The notes under the pieces: model-generated
The model's input: only the letters and a program-made list of their open reading frames with translations
Database searches by the model: none
What the model was told of the DNA's origin: nothing
Assembly: GCA_946811695.1 (NCBI GenBank)
Contig: OX328126.1
Location: forward strand, 2,258,771 to 2,322,770
DNA: 64,000 bases
Direction: 5' to 3'
Source: Gonocerus acuteangulatus
Lineage: Eukaryota; Arthropoda; Insecta; Hemiptera; Coreidae
Program-made: the position numbers and the translations under genes
Part shown: positions 1-12,479 of the stretch, one piece after another
Position numbering within the stretch: position 1 is the first letter of the stretch
How the letters are laid out: the number at the start of each line of letters is the position of its first letter

Positions 1-72
1 TATTTGGGTTTTTTTTTTTTTTTTTTCTAGATGCAGAAAGTAGGTGTAGCATGGCACGCCGGGTAACAGCTA
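1..72 (+). mobile_element. Possible Helitron-like 3' terminus
   Basis: The window opens with a poly-T run followed by a GC-richer stretch ending in GCCGGGTAACAGCTAG and then T. Many animal Helitrons end in CTRR, here CTAG at 69-72, and insert between A and T; a GGGTAACAGCTAG-type end is familiar from invertebrate Helitrons. Only the terminus is in view, with no Rep/helicase coding. The subterminal hairpin is weak, so this is a tentative assignment. Confidence 0.35.
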
Positions 73-887
73 GTAAATAGATACACAGCAGTCCATTAAC
101 AGGCCGCGAGCGCGGATACTGAAGAAGTATATGATTCTATACTACACGGCCCACTGGGGAGATAGTGTGGTCAGTACTACTTCTGTCACTCATTTTCCCC
201 TTAGCAAATACTCATTAATAAATGAATCAATGGCTGGGTGGACCAAGGGAAGGTGTGGGACCCCAGTTATTGCTCTCGAACGATGACACTAGAAGATAAT
301 ACATTTAATACGATTTCGAGGGTATTTAATACGATCCAGCATACAGGAACTAGACCTCAAGTAGGCTGCATTCTTGGGAATAGCCAAGAAACTTCGCTAT
401 GAAGATGCCCCGAAATTTTGAAAAAGTAGAATCATCAAAATAATATTAGTGACAATTATACGGCAAATCATCTAACAGTTGAAATTTTAATGAATGCCAA
501 TATTATTTTTAATAATTTTTTCTTTAGTATTTGTAGGGAATAAATGTTGATTATATGAACTTGTTTGTCAACTAGTTTTATCTGAAATGCACATTTTTAT
601 TTTAGATACATTAAATAAATAAAGAAAGTTTTCGTTGCTCTGGTCCTAATATTGACATGTTCGGAGTAAGTCGGAGGCTAAGTTTCACATTTCTCTTCCT
701 AAGGATCACAGTCTGGGATGATTTAATCATTTTTTAAGTATTGAAATTTCTAAAAAGATCCTTTATAAAAAACAAGCAATTATATACAAAAATTAACAAA
801 ATATACAGGTAACAACTAGGAAAAGGTCGGATTCCCAATTTTTTCGCGTAGAGTCATTGGTTATGGGAATTAATGTATTTTATCTAT
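73..887. other. AT-rich intergenic DNA, no gene seen
   Basis: No convincing coding region, RNA gene or tandem repeat is visible. The stretch contains only AT-rich, low-complexity sequence between the possible Helitron end and the LINE that starts near 895. Confidence 0.5.
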
Positions 888-894
888 GGTTCGA

Positions 895-1187
895 CATTTT
901 GGGGTGTAGATAAATACCTCCAACTCAGAACTACCTTCTACAAAGCTCGAATCTTGTCTCAGCTGAGATTAGCCAGGAAGTTGGAGCTGAGAATATTTAC
1001 TAATGGAATCTTGTACAAGATTAAATGTGACGAGATATGCTGGATATGCAACCTGTACGAAGAGGAGGATATTGGTCACTTCCTACTCAGGAGTCCGATG
1101 TACACGGAAGCTAGACGCCACTACATCTGCAGCTATTTTCAAGCAGAGGACACCACTGAAGACAGCCTTGTTGCATTACTGGATGTA
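895..1187 (+). pseudogene. LINE ORF2 C-terminal fragment with CCHC-type zinc knuckle
   Basis: Translation from 895 gives a TFWGVDKYL start and then a leucine- and arginine-rich stretch leading to C-x2-C-x9-H-x4-S, with HFLLRSP followed by MYTEARRHYI. This is the C-terminal cysteine motif of I/R1-like LINEs, thought to help nucleic-acid binding in target-primed reverse transcription. The last motif position is Ser (AGT) here, while the array copies downstream have TGT (Cys), so the canonical CCHC was present in the founder. After about 1187 the frame runs into the second array unit; 127 is not a multiple of 3, and the reading stops shortly afterwards. Confidence 0.7.
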
Positions 1188-4100
1188 AGAGGAGGATATT
1201 GGTCACTTCCTACTCAGGTGTCCGATGTACACGGAAGCTAGACGCCACTAAATCTGCAGCTATTTCCAAGCAGAGGACACCACTGAAGACAGGCTTGTTG
1301 CATTACTGGATGTAAGAGGAGGATATTGGTCACTTCCTACTCAGGTGTCCGATGTACACGGAAGCTAGACGCCACTACATCTGCAGCTATTTCCAAGCAG
1401 AGGACACCACTGAATACAGGCTTGTTGCATTACTGGATGTAAGAGGAGGATATTGGTCACTTCCTACTCAGGTGTCCGATGTACACGGAAGCTAGACGCC
1501 ACTACATCTGCAGCTATTTCCAAGCAGAGGACACCACTCAAGACAGCCTTGTTGCATTACTGGGTGTAAGAGGAGGATATTGGTCACTTCCTACTCAGGT
1601 GTCCGATGTACACGGAAGCTAGACGCCACTACATCCGCAGCTATTTCCAGGCAGAGGACACCACTCAAGACAGCCTTGTTGCATTACTGGATGTAAGAGG
1701 AGGATATTGGTCACTTCCTACTCAGGTGTCCGATGTACACGGAAGCTAGACGCCACTACATCTGCAGCTATTTCCAAGCAGAGGACACCACTGAATACAG
1801 GCTTGTTGCATTACTGGATGTAAGAGGAGGATATTGGTCACTTCCTACTCAGGTGTCCGATGTACACGGAAGCTAGACGCCACTACATCTGCAGCTATTT
1901 CCAAGCAGAGGACACCACTCAAGACAGGCTTGTTGCATTACTGGATGTAAGAGGAGGATATTGGTCACTTCCTACTCAGGTGTCCGATGTACACGGAAGC
2001 TAGACGCCACTACATCTGCAGCTATTTCCAAGCAGAGGACACCACTGAAGACATGCTTGTTGCATTACTGGATGTAAGAGGAGGATATTGGTCACTTCCT
2101 ACTCAGGTGTCCGATGTACACGGAAGCTAGACGCCACTACAACTGCAGCTATTTCCAAGCAGAGGACACCACTCAAGACAGGCTTGTTGCATTACTGGAT
2201 GTAAGAAGAGGATATTGGTCACTTCCTACTCAGGTGTCCGATGTACACGGAAGCTAGACGCCACTACATCTGCAGCTATTTCCAAGCAGAGGACACCACT
2301 CAAGACAGGCTTGTTGCATTACTGGATGTAAGAGGAGGATATTGGTCACTTCCTACTCAGGTGTCCGATGTACAGGGAAGCTAGACGCCACTACATCCGC
2401 AGCTATTTCCAAGCAGAGGACACCACTGAATACAGGCTTGTTGCATTACTGGATGTAAGAGGAGGATATTGGTCACTTCCTACTCAGGTGTCCGATGTAC
2501 ACGGAAGCTAGACGCCACTACATCTGCAGCTATTTCCAAGCAGAGGACACCACTCAAGACAGGCTTGTTGCATTACTGGATGTAAGAGGAGGATATTGGT
2601 CACTTCCTACTCAGGTGTCCGATGTACACGGAAGCTAGACGCCACTACATCTGCAGCTATTTCCAAGCAGAGGACACCACTGAATACAGGCTTGTTGCAT
2701 TACTGGATGTAAGAGGAGGATATTGGTCACTTCCTACTCAGGTGTCCGATGTACACGGAAGCTAGACGCCACTACATCTGCAGCCATTTCCAAGCAGAGG
2801 ACACCACTCAAGACAGGCTTGTTGCATTACTGGATGTAAGAGGAGGATATTGGTCACTTCCTACTCAGGTGTCCGATGTACACGGAAGCTAGACGTCACT
2901 ACATCTGCAGCTATTTCTAAGCAGAGGACACCACTGAAGACAGGCTTGTTGCATTACTGGATGTAAGAGGAGGATATTGGTCACTTCCTACTCAGGTGTC
3001 CGATGTACACGGAAGCTAGACGCCACTACATCTGCAGCTATTTCCAAGCAGAGGACACCACTCAAGACAGGCTTGTTGCATTACTGGATGTAAGAGGAGG
3101 ATATTGGTCACTTCCTACTCAGGTGTCCGATGTACACGGAAGCTAGACGCCACTACATCTGCAGCTATTTCCAAGCAGAGGACACCACTCAATACAGCCT
3201 TGTTGCATTACTGGATGTAAGAGGAGGATATTGGTCACTTCCTACTCAGGTGTCCGATGTACACGGAAGCTAGACGCCACTACATCTGCAGCTATTTCCA
3301 AGCAGAGGACACCACTGAAGACAGGCTTGTTGCATTACTGGATGTAAGAGGAGGATATTGGTCACTTCCTACTCAGGTGTCCGATGTACACGGAAGCTAG
3401 ACGCCACTACATCTGCAGCTATTTCCAAGCAGAGGACACCATTAAGACATGCTTGTTGCATTACTGGATGTAAGAGGAGGATATTGGTCACTTCCTACTC
3501 AGGTGTCCGATGTAGACGGAAGCTAGACGCCACTACATCTGCAGCTATTTCCAAGCAGAGGACACCACTGAAGACAGCCTTGTTGCATTACTGGATGTAA
3601 GAGGAGGATATTGGTCACTTCCTACTCAGGTGTCCGATGTACACGGAAGCTAGACGCCACTACATCTGCAGCTATTTCCAAGCAGAGGACACCATTAAGA
3701 CAGGCTTGTTGCATTACTGGATGTGTAAGAGGAGGATATTGGTCACTTCCTACTCAGGTGTCCGATGTACACGGAAGCTAGACGCCACTACATCTGCAGC
3801 TATTTCCAAGCAGAGGACACCACTCAAGACAGCCTTGTTGCATTACTGGGTGTAAGAGGAGGATATTGGTCACTTCCTACTCAGGTGTCCGGTGTACACG
3901 GAAGCTAGACGCCACTACATCCGCAGCTATTTCCAAGCAGAGGACACCACTCAAGACAGCCTTGTTGCATTACTGGATGTAAGAGGAGGATATTGGTCAC
4001 TTCCTACTCAGGTGTCCGATGTACACGGAAGCTAGACGCCACTACATCTGCAACTATTTCCAAGCAGAGGACACCACTCAAGACAGGCTTGTTGCATTAC

Positions 4101-7100
4101 TGGATGTAAGAGGAGGATATTGGTCACTTCCTACTCAGGTGTCCGATGTACACGGAAGCTAGACGCCACTACATCTGCAGCTATTTCCAAGCAGAGGACA
4201 CCACTGAAGACAGGCTTGTTGCATTACTGGATGTAAGAAGAGGATATTGGTCACTTCCTACTCAGGTGTCCGATGTACACGGAAGCTAGACGCCACTACA
4301 TCTGCAGCTATTTCCAAGCAGAGGACACCACTGAATACAGGCTTGTTGCATTACTGGATGTAAGAGGAGGATATTGGTCACTTCCTACTCAGGTGTCCGA
4401 TGTACACGGAAGCTAGACGCCACTACATCTGCAGCTATTTCCAAGCAGAGGACACCACTGAAGACAGGCTTGTTGCATTACTGGATGTAAGAGGAGGATG
4501 TTGGTCACTTCCTACTCAGGTGTCCGATGTACACGGAAGCTAGACGCCACTACATCTGCAGCTATTTCCAAGCAGAGGACACCACTCAAGACAGGCTTGT
4601 TGCATTACTGGATGTAAGAGGAGGATATTGGTCACTTCCTACTCAGGTGTCCGATGTACACGGAAGCTAGACGCCACTACATCTGCAGCTATTTCCAAGC
4701 AGAGGACACCACTGAATACAGGCTTGTTGCATTACTGGATGTAAGAGGAGGATATTGGTCACTTCCTACTCAGGTGTCCGATGTACACGGAAGCTAGACG
4801 CCACTACATCTGCAGCTATTTCTAAGCAGAGGACACCACTCAAGACAGGCTTGTTGCATTACTGGATGTAAGAGGAGGATATTGGTCACTTCCTACTCAG
4901 GTGTCCGATGCACACGGAAGCTAGACGCCACTACATCTGCAGCTATTTCCAAGCAGAGGACACCACTGAAGACAGCCTTGTTGCATTACTGGATGTAAGA
5001 GGAGGATATTGGTCACTTCCTACTCAGGTGCCCGATGTACACGGAAGCTAGACGCCACTACATCTGCAGCTATTTCCAAGCAGAGGACACCACTGAAGAC
5101 AGCCTTGTTGCATTACTGGATGTAAGAGGAGGATATTGGTCACTTCCTACTCAGGTGTCCGATGTACACGGAAGCTAGACGCCACTACATCTGCAGCTAT
5201 TTCGAAGCAGAGGACACCACTGAAGACAGGCTTGTTGCATTACTGGATGTAAGAGGAGGATATTGGTCACTTCCTACTCAGGTGTCCGATGTACACGGAA
5301 GCTAGACGCCACTACATCTGCAGCTATTTCCAAGCAGAGGACACCACTGAAGACAGGCTTGTTGCATTACTGGATGTAAGAGGAGGATATTGGTCACTTC
5401 CTACTCAGGTGTCCGATGTACACGGAAGCTAGACGCCACTACATCTGCAGCTATTTCCAAGCAGAGGACACCACTCAAGACAGCCTTGTTGCATTACTGG
5501 ATGTAAGAGGAGGATATTGGTCACTTCCTACTCAGGTGTCCGAAGTACACGGAAGCTAGAAGCCACTACATCTACAGCTATTTCCAAGCAGAGGACACCA
5601 CTGAAGACAGCCTTGTTGTATTACTGGATGTAAGAGGAGGATATTGGTCACTTCCTACTCAGGTGTCCGATGTACACGGAAGCTAGACGCCACTACATCT
5701 GCAGCTATTTCCAAGCAGAGGACACCACTGAACACAGCCTTGTTGCATTACTGGATGTAAGAGGAGGATATTGGTCACTTCCTACTCAGGTGTCCGATGT
5801 ACACGGAAGCTAGACGCCACTACATCTGCAGCTATTTCCAAGCAGAGGACACCACTCAAGACAGCCTTGTTGCATTACTGGATGTAAGAGGAGGATATTG
5901 GTCACTTCCTACTCAGGTGTCCGATGTACACGGAAGCTAGACGCCACTACATCTGCAGCTATTTCCAAGCAGAGGACACCACTGAACACAGCCTTGTTGC
6001 ATTACTGGATGTAAGAGGAGGATATTGGTCACTTCCTACTCAGGTGTCCGATGTACACGGAAGCTAGACGCCACTACATCTGCAGCTATTTCCAAGCAGA
6101 GGACACCACTCAAGACAGCCTTGTTGCATTACTGGATGTAAGAGGAGGATATTGGTCACTTCCTACTCAGGTGTCCGATGTACACGGAAGCTAGACGTCA
6201 CTACATCTGCAGCTATTTCTAAGCAGAGGACACCACTGAAGACAGGCTTGTTGCATTACTGGATGTAAGAGGAGGATATTGGTCACTTCCTACTCAGGTG
6301 TCCGATGTACACGGAAGCTAGACGCCACTACATCTGCAGCTATTTCCAAGCAGAGGACACCACTCAAGACAGCCTTGTTGCATTACTGGGTGTAAGAGGA
6401 GGATATTGGTCACTTCCTACTCAGGTGTCCGGTGTACACGGAAGCTAGACGCCACTACATCCGCAGCTATTTCCAAGCAGAGGACACCACTCATGACAGC
6501 CTTGTTGCATTACTGGATGTAAGAGGAGGATATTGGTCACTTCCTACTCAGGTGTCCGATGTACACGGAAGCTAGACGCCACTACATCTGCAACTATTTC
6601 CAAGCAGAGGACACCACTCAAGACAGGCTTGTTGCATTACTGGATGTAAGAGGAGGATATTGGTCACTTCCTACTCAGGTGTCCGATGTACACGGAAGCT
6701 AGACGCCACTACATCTGCAGCTATTTCCAAGCAGAGGACACCACTGAAGACAGGCTTGTTGCATTACTGGATGTAAGAAGAGGATATTGGTCACTTCCTA
6801 CTCAGGTGTCCGATGTACACGGAAGCTAGACGCCACTACATCTGCAGCTATTTCCAAGCAGAGGACACCACTGAAGACAGCCTTGTTGCATTACTGGATG
6901 TAAGAGGAGGATATTGGTCACTTCCTACTCAGGTGTCCGATGTACACGGAAGCTAGACGCCACTACATCTGCAGCTATTTCCAAGCAGAGGACACCACTG
7001 AAGACAGGCTTGTTGCATTACTGGATGTAAGAGGAGGATGTTGGTCACTTCCTACTCAGGTGTCCGATGTACACGGAAGCTAGACGCCACTACATCTGCA

Positions 7101-10100
7101 GCTATTTCCAAGCAGAGGACACCACTCAAGACAGGCTTGTTGCATTACTGGATGTAAGAGGAGGATATTGGTCACTTCCTACTCAGGTGTCCGATGTACA
7201 CGGAAGCTAGACGCCACTACATCTGCAGCTATTTCCAAGCAGAGGACACCACTGAATACAGGCTTGTTGCATTACTGGATGTAAGAGGAGGATATTGGTC
7301 ACTTCCTACTCAGGTGTCCGATGTACACGGAAGCTAGACGCCACTACATCTGCAGCTATTTCTAAGCAGAGGACACCACTCAAGACAGGCTTGTTGCATT
7401 ACTGGATGTAAGAGGAGGATATTGGTCACTTCCTACTCAGGTGTCCGATGCACACGGAAGCTAGACGCCACTACATCTGCAGCTATTTCCAAGCAGAGGA
7501 CACCACTGAAGACAGCCTTGTTGCATTACTGGATGTAAGAGGAGGATATTGGTCACTTCCTACTCAGGTGCCCGATGTACACGGAAGCTAGACGCCACTA
7601 CATCTGCAGCTATTTCCAAGCAGAGGACACCACTGAAGACAGCCTTGTTGCATTACTGGATGTAAGAGGAGGATATTGGTCACTTCCTACTCAGGTGTCC
7701 GATGTACACGGAAGCTAGACGCCACTACATCTGCAGCTATTTCGAAGCAGAGGACACCACTGAAGACAGGCTTGTTGCATTACTGGATGTAAGAGGAGGA
7801 TATTGGTCACTTCCTACTCAGGTGTCCGATGTACACGGAAGCTAGACGCCACTACATCTGCAGCTATTTCCAAGCAGAGGACACCACTGAAGACAGGCTT
7901 GTTGCATTACTGGATGTAAGAGGAGGATATTGGTCACTTCCTACTCAGGTGTCCGATGTACACGGAAGCTAGACGCCACTACATCTGCAGCTATTTCCAA
8001 GCAGAGGACACCACTGAATACAGGCTTGTTGCATTACTGGATGTAAGAGGAGGATATTGGTCACTTCCTACTCAGGTGTCCGATGTACACGGAAGCTAGA
8101 CGCCACTACATCTGCAGCTATTTCCAAGCAGAGGACACCACTCAAGACAGGCTTGTTGCATTACTGGATGTAAGAGGAGGATATTGGTCACTTCCTACTC
8201 AGGTGTCCGATGTACACGGAAGCTAGACGTCACTACATCTGCAGCTATTTCTAAGCAGAGGACACCACTGAAGACAGGCTTGTTGCATTACTGGATGTAA
8301 GAGGAGGATATTGGTCACTTCCTACTCAGGTGTCCGATGTACACGGAAGCTAGACGCCACTACATCTGCAGCTATTTCTAAGCAGAGGACACCACTGAAG
8401 ACAGGCTTGTTGCATTACTGGATGTAAGAGGAGGATATTGGTCACTTCCTACTCAGGTGTCCGATGTACACGGAAGCTAGACGCCACTACATCTGCAGCT
8501 ATTTCCAAGCAGAGGACACCACTCAAGACAGGCTTGTTGCATTACTGGATGTAAGAGGAGGATATTGGTCACTTCCTACTCAGGTGTCCGATGTACACGG
8601 AAGCTAGACGCCACTACATCTGCAGCTATTTCCAAGCAGAGGACACCACTCAAGACAGCCTTGTTGCATTACTGGATGTAAGAGGAGGATATTGGTCACT
8701 TCCTACTCAGGTGTCCGAAGTACACGGAAGCTAGAAGCCACTACATCTACAGCTATTTCCAAGCAGAGGACACCACTGAAGACAGCCTTGTTGTATTACT
8801 GGATGTAAGAGGAGGATATTGGTCACTTCCTACTCAGGTGTCCGATGTACACGGAAGCTAGACGCCACTACATCTGCAGCTATTTCCAAGCAGAGGACAC
8901 CACTGAACACAGCCTTGTTGCATTACTGGATGTAAGAGGAGGATATTGGTCACTTCCTACTCAGGTGTCCGATGTACACGGAAGCTAGACGCCACTACAT
9001 CTGCAGCTATTTCCAAGCAGAGGACACCACTCAAGACAGCCTTGTTGCATTACTGGATGTAAGAGGAGGATATTGGTCACTTCCTACTCAGGTGTCCGAT
9101 GTACACGGAAGCTAGACGCCACTACATCTGCAGCTATTTCCAAGCAGAGGACACCACTGAACACAGCCTTGTTGCATTACTGGATGTAAGAGGAGGATAT
9201 TGGTCACTTCCTACTCAGGTGTCCGATGTACACGGAAGCTAGACGCCACTACATCTGCAGCTATTTCCAAGCAGAGGACACCACTCAAGACAGCCTTGTT
9301 GCATTACTGGATGTAAGAGGAGGATATTGGTCACTTCCTACTCAGGTGTCCGATGTACACGGAAGCTAGACGCCACTACATCTGCAGCTATTTCCAAGCA
9401 GAGGACACCACTCAAGACAGCCTTGTTGCATTACTGGATGTAAGAGGAGGATATTGGTCACTTCCTACTCAGGTGTCCGATGTACACGGAAGCTAGACGC
9501 CACTACATCTGCAGCTATTTCCAAGCAGAGGACACCACTGAAGACAGCCTTGTTGCATTACTGGATGTAAGAGGAGGATATTGGTCACTTCCTACTCAGG
9601 TGTCCGATGTACACGGAAGCTAGACGCCACTACATCTGCAGCTATTTCCAAGCAGAGGACACCACTGAAGACAGCCTTGTTGCATTACTGGATGTAAGAG
9701 GAGGATATTGGTCACTTCCTACTCAGGTGTCCGATGTACACGGAAGCTAGACGCCACTACATCTGCAGCTATTTCCAAGCAGAGGACACCACTGAAGACA
9801 GCCTTGTTGCATTACTGGATGTAAGAGGAGGATATTGGTCACTTCCTACTCAGGTGTCCGATGTACACGGAAGCTAGACGCCACTACATCTGCAGCTATT
9901 TCCAAGCAGAGGACACCACTGAAGACAGCCTTGTTGCATTACTGGATGTAAGAGGAGGATATTGGTCACTTCCTACTCAGGTGTCCGATGTACACGGAAG
10001 CTAGTAGCCACTACATCTGCAGCTATTTTCAAGCAGAGGACACCACTCAAGACAGGCTTGTTGCATTACTGGATGTAAGAGGAGGATATTGGTCACTTCC

Positions 10101-10589
10101 TACTCAGGTGTCCGATGCACACGGAAGCTAGACGCCACTACATCTGCAGCTATTTCCAAGCAGAGGACACCACTCAAGACAGGCTTGTTGCATTACTGGA
10201 TGTAAGAGGAGGATATTGGTCACTTCCTACTCAGGTGTCCGATGTACACGGAAGCTAGACGCCACTACATCTGCAGCTATTTCCAAGCAGAGGACACCAC
10301 TGAAGACAGCCTTGTTGCATTACTGGATGTAAGAGGAGGATATTGGTCACTTCCTACTCAGGTGTCCGATGTACACGGAAGCTAGACGCCACTACATCTG
10401 CAGCTATTTCCAAGCAGAGGACACCACTGAAGACAGCCTTGTTGTATTACTGGATGTAAGAGGAGGATATTGGTCACTTCCTACTCAGGTGTCCGATGTA
10501 CACGGAAGCTAGACGCCACTACATCTGCAGCTATTTCCAAGCAGAGGACACCACTGAAGACAGCCTTGTTGTATTACTGGATGTAAGAG
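1060..10589 (+). repeat. 127-bp tandem array, about 75 copies, derived from LINE ORF2
   Basis: Units repeat every 127 bp (for example GTAAGAGGAGG at 1185 and 1312) over 9,530 bp. Each unit is the LINE segment from the EEEDIGHFLLRCP region to LLDV. Because 127 is not divisible by 3, consecutive units are out of frame and the array is non-coding; short open frames within it are artefacts of periodicity. Units differ by a few recurrent substitutions (GAAGAC, CAAGAC or GAATAC; CCTTG or GCTTG; CTGCAG or CCGCAG). The founder junction shows AAGAG at both edges (1060-1064 and 10585-10589), a 5-bp microhomology 127 bp apart in the ancestral LINE. Confidence 0.97.
3730..9360 (+). repeat. Higher-order duplications inside the 127-bp array
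   Basis: Rare variants recur at fixed distances. GGTGTACACG (3891/6431), GCAACTATTTC (about 4048/6588), GAGGATGTTGG (about 4495/7035), the GATGCACACGG variant (about 4909/7449), CCCGATGTAC (5030/7570) and TTCGAAGCAG (5203/7743) are all 2,540 bp apart, which is 20 units. Variants from about 5470 to 6180, such as CGAAGTACAC and GAACACAGCC, recur 3,175 bp later, which is 25 units. The array therefore grew by block duplication as well as single-unit steps. Confidence 0.85.
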
Positions 10590-10666
10590 ACCGTGAGAAG
10601 CTCAACAACCTCTGCGCCTACGTTTTATATGCCCTCAGAATCCGTGCTTTTATCAGATTCGATTAA
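10590..10666 (+). pseudogene. Terminal codons of the LINE ORF2
   Basis: At the downstream edge of the array the frame reads on from LLDVR into DREKLNNLCAYVLYALRIR and a few more residues, then stops at TAA (10664-10666). This is the natural end of the ORF that begins at 895. Skipping the array gives one continuous C-terminal region, which shows that the array was inserted into this ORF by tandem duplication rather than lying beside it. Confidence 0.7.
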
Positions 10667-10962
10667 TTTTTTGTGGCTGTTTCTTTAATGCAGGACTGAA
10701 TGTGCAAAACTGAATTATTTTAATTTGTGTGACTTATTATTATTATTTATTATTATTATTTATTTATTATTATTATATATATGTACATATTTGTTTTTCT
10801 CTCTTCTTCTGTTCTTTTTATTTAGGTATAAACTTTTCATTATAAAACTAGTATTATATTTTATAATTTTTATGTCAAGTTATATTATTTTAAGCACATT
10901 AAGTGGCCTCCCTGTAAAAAGTTAAAACTTAAATACAGCTTTTTATCTATCTATCTATCTAA
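10667..10962 (+). other. LINE 3' UTR with (TCTA)n tail
   Basis: AT-rich sequence with a TTA-rich run at about 10735-10780, ending in TTTTATCTATCTATCTATCT. Simple-repeat tails instead of poly-A are usual for several LINE clades. The small open frame inside (10725-10925) is low-complexity translation of this UTR, not a gene. Confidence 0.6.
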
Positions 10963-10969
10963 GGTTCGA

Positions 10970-12225
10970 AATACAAGAGGATTTAAAATCCAAGTTTACA
11001 AGTAATTTATTTTGTAGTTATTAGAAAATCTTGAGCGGAGAAAACAGTTGTTATTTTATTTCGATCAAGAAGGCACCTAAATTTATGGGAGAAAAGGCCC
11101 TCATCGCTATGCAAACCATGTTTCCGCTCCTGTTTTCCTGAAACTAAAGTTATACAATAATCTAATATTATAAGGTCGACTTTGTTTACAGCTTGCTTAT
11201 CACGGCTCTTATCATCTGTCTAGGTCATTACTGAGGAATGTCTCTTCTCCTTCAACCTTTTCATCGAAATGATCTGCCTGGATTGTTTACATTGATGCTG
11301 GTGTACATACACCTGTTGATTCTACAAAGCTAATGTCAGTGACGTCATTACATCCTTATTTATGGTGATTCATGGAGGGGGGGGACTCCTTCTATGTCAC
11401 ATATCGAGAAGTTTGCATTATCCTCACAACTATGGTGCATTGTAAAAATTGGAAGGTGGAAAAAAATCACCGACAAAATTTAGCAAAATATAAATACCAA
11501 ACCACAAAAATATTTTTGCAGAAAGAACGTAAAATTGAAGTAAATTCAATAAACTGAAACATAAAACCTTGACAAAAGTAATAAAACTACTATAAAAATT
11601 AACTAAAAAAAAGTTTAAAAAAATAAAAGAACATTTATTTCTCTGTGTTGTATTAAAATAAGTTACTGTAAGTAAAGTAGAAAAAGTAAAATAAAGAGAC
11701 TAATGAGAACTTTAACGAGCTCTAGTTAATGTGAATTAAATATTTCAGTCTTGTTTTTACAAATTGTTCAACAAAAATAAAGCAGGCTTTCACAAGGACC
11801 GTTTCAACGACCCGCTTTTAAATCCTCCTTATTTTATACCTTTTAATATTCCTCTTTCATTTCCATGTTTATTTTTTTCTTTATATTCCATTCTATATTA
11901 ATGCCTACAGAAGGAATATGGCTTATAGAAGTTGATCTTATCAACGATTTTTTTTAACAATTTTTATTTTGCCGGTCATGGAAAATTAAAAATTTGGTTC
12001 CCTCTCTCATTTGACCTAAATATTCCATATCAAGTTTTGACCTAAACTCCCAATTCTTACGAACCTTTTATGCTTTTAACCATCTCATCGAGACGATTTA
12101 TGTAGATTTATTCTGAGACCGCTTTCATTTATTATTATTATTTATTTAATGGTGTTCCGCTTAATGACCATGTACGTCTTACATTTTATGTACTTATTAC
12201 AAATATTACATATACATATACACAC
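10970..12225. other. AT-rich intergenic DNA, no gene seen
   Basis: Nothing recognisable is present except short A/T runs and an ATT-rich stretch near 12130-12150. A 61-codon open frame at 11372-11557 is K/N-rich, has no recognisable motif and is best treated as chance. Confidence 0.5.
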
Positions 12226-12229
12226 ACAC

Positions 12230-12231
<2 letters not shown>

Positions 12232-12277
<46 letters not shown>
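12232..12277. repeat. (TA)n microsatellite
   Basis: About 23 TA dinucleotides follow a short (CA)n run at about 12221-12230. Confidence 0.95.
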
Positions 12278-12279
<2 letters not shown>

Positions 12280-12414
12280 CTAAATTACATTACATCAGCT
12301 TATTGTCTATATATTTACATATTTACATTACATTATGCTTAATACAAGTTTGTTTTTATTATTTACACACATATGTACATACACATATAATATTAGATTC
12401 ATGATTTTAAATTA

Positions 12415-12454
12415 AGTTTATTTACATTATGTTAGCACATAATGTAAATAAACT
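12415..12454. repeat. Perfect 18-bp inverted repeat with 4-nt loop
   Basis: AGTTTATTTACATTATGT, then TAGC, then the exact reverse complement. This is a perfect hairpin of 40 bp just beyond the 3' end of the minus-strand LINE. It may be a tiny foldback, a cruciform site or the terminus of a short element; no function is evident. Confidence 0.9.
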
Positions 12455-12479
12455 GGGGTTAATAATGTGGGTTTTTTTT

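Larger units (their letters stand above)
888..10969 (+). mobile_element. 5'-truncated LINE with an expanded internal tandem array
   Basis: A non-LTR retrotransposon of I/R1 type, cut at its 5' end. It consists of the last part of the ORF2 C-terminal region (895-1059), the 127-bp array made from its own coding sequence, the final ORF2 codons (10590-10666), a 3' UTR, and a (TCTA)n tail at about 10944-10961, as expected for LINEs that end in simple repeats. GGTTCGA lies just before the first LINE codon (888-894) and just after the tail (10963-10969) and may be a 7-bp target-site duplication. Reverse transcriptase and endonuclease parts are absent, so this copy cannot be autonomous. The clade assignment is from recognition of the C-terminal motif only. 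Confidence 0.75.

Noticed and set aside
3358..3855. Open frames of 72-80 codons within the 127-bp array
   Set aside because: They appear only where single-unit indels keep a frame open across a unit boundary; unit length is not a multiple of 3 and neighbouring units have stops.
10725..10925. Hydrophobic 66-codon frame that could look like a membrane peptide
   Set aside because: It is low-complexity TTA/ATT-rich LINE 3' UTR.
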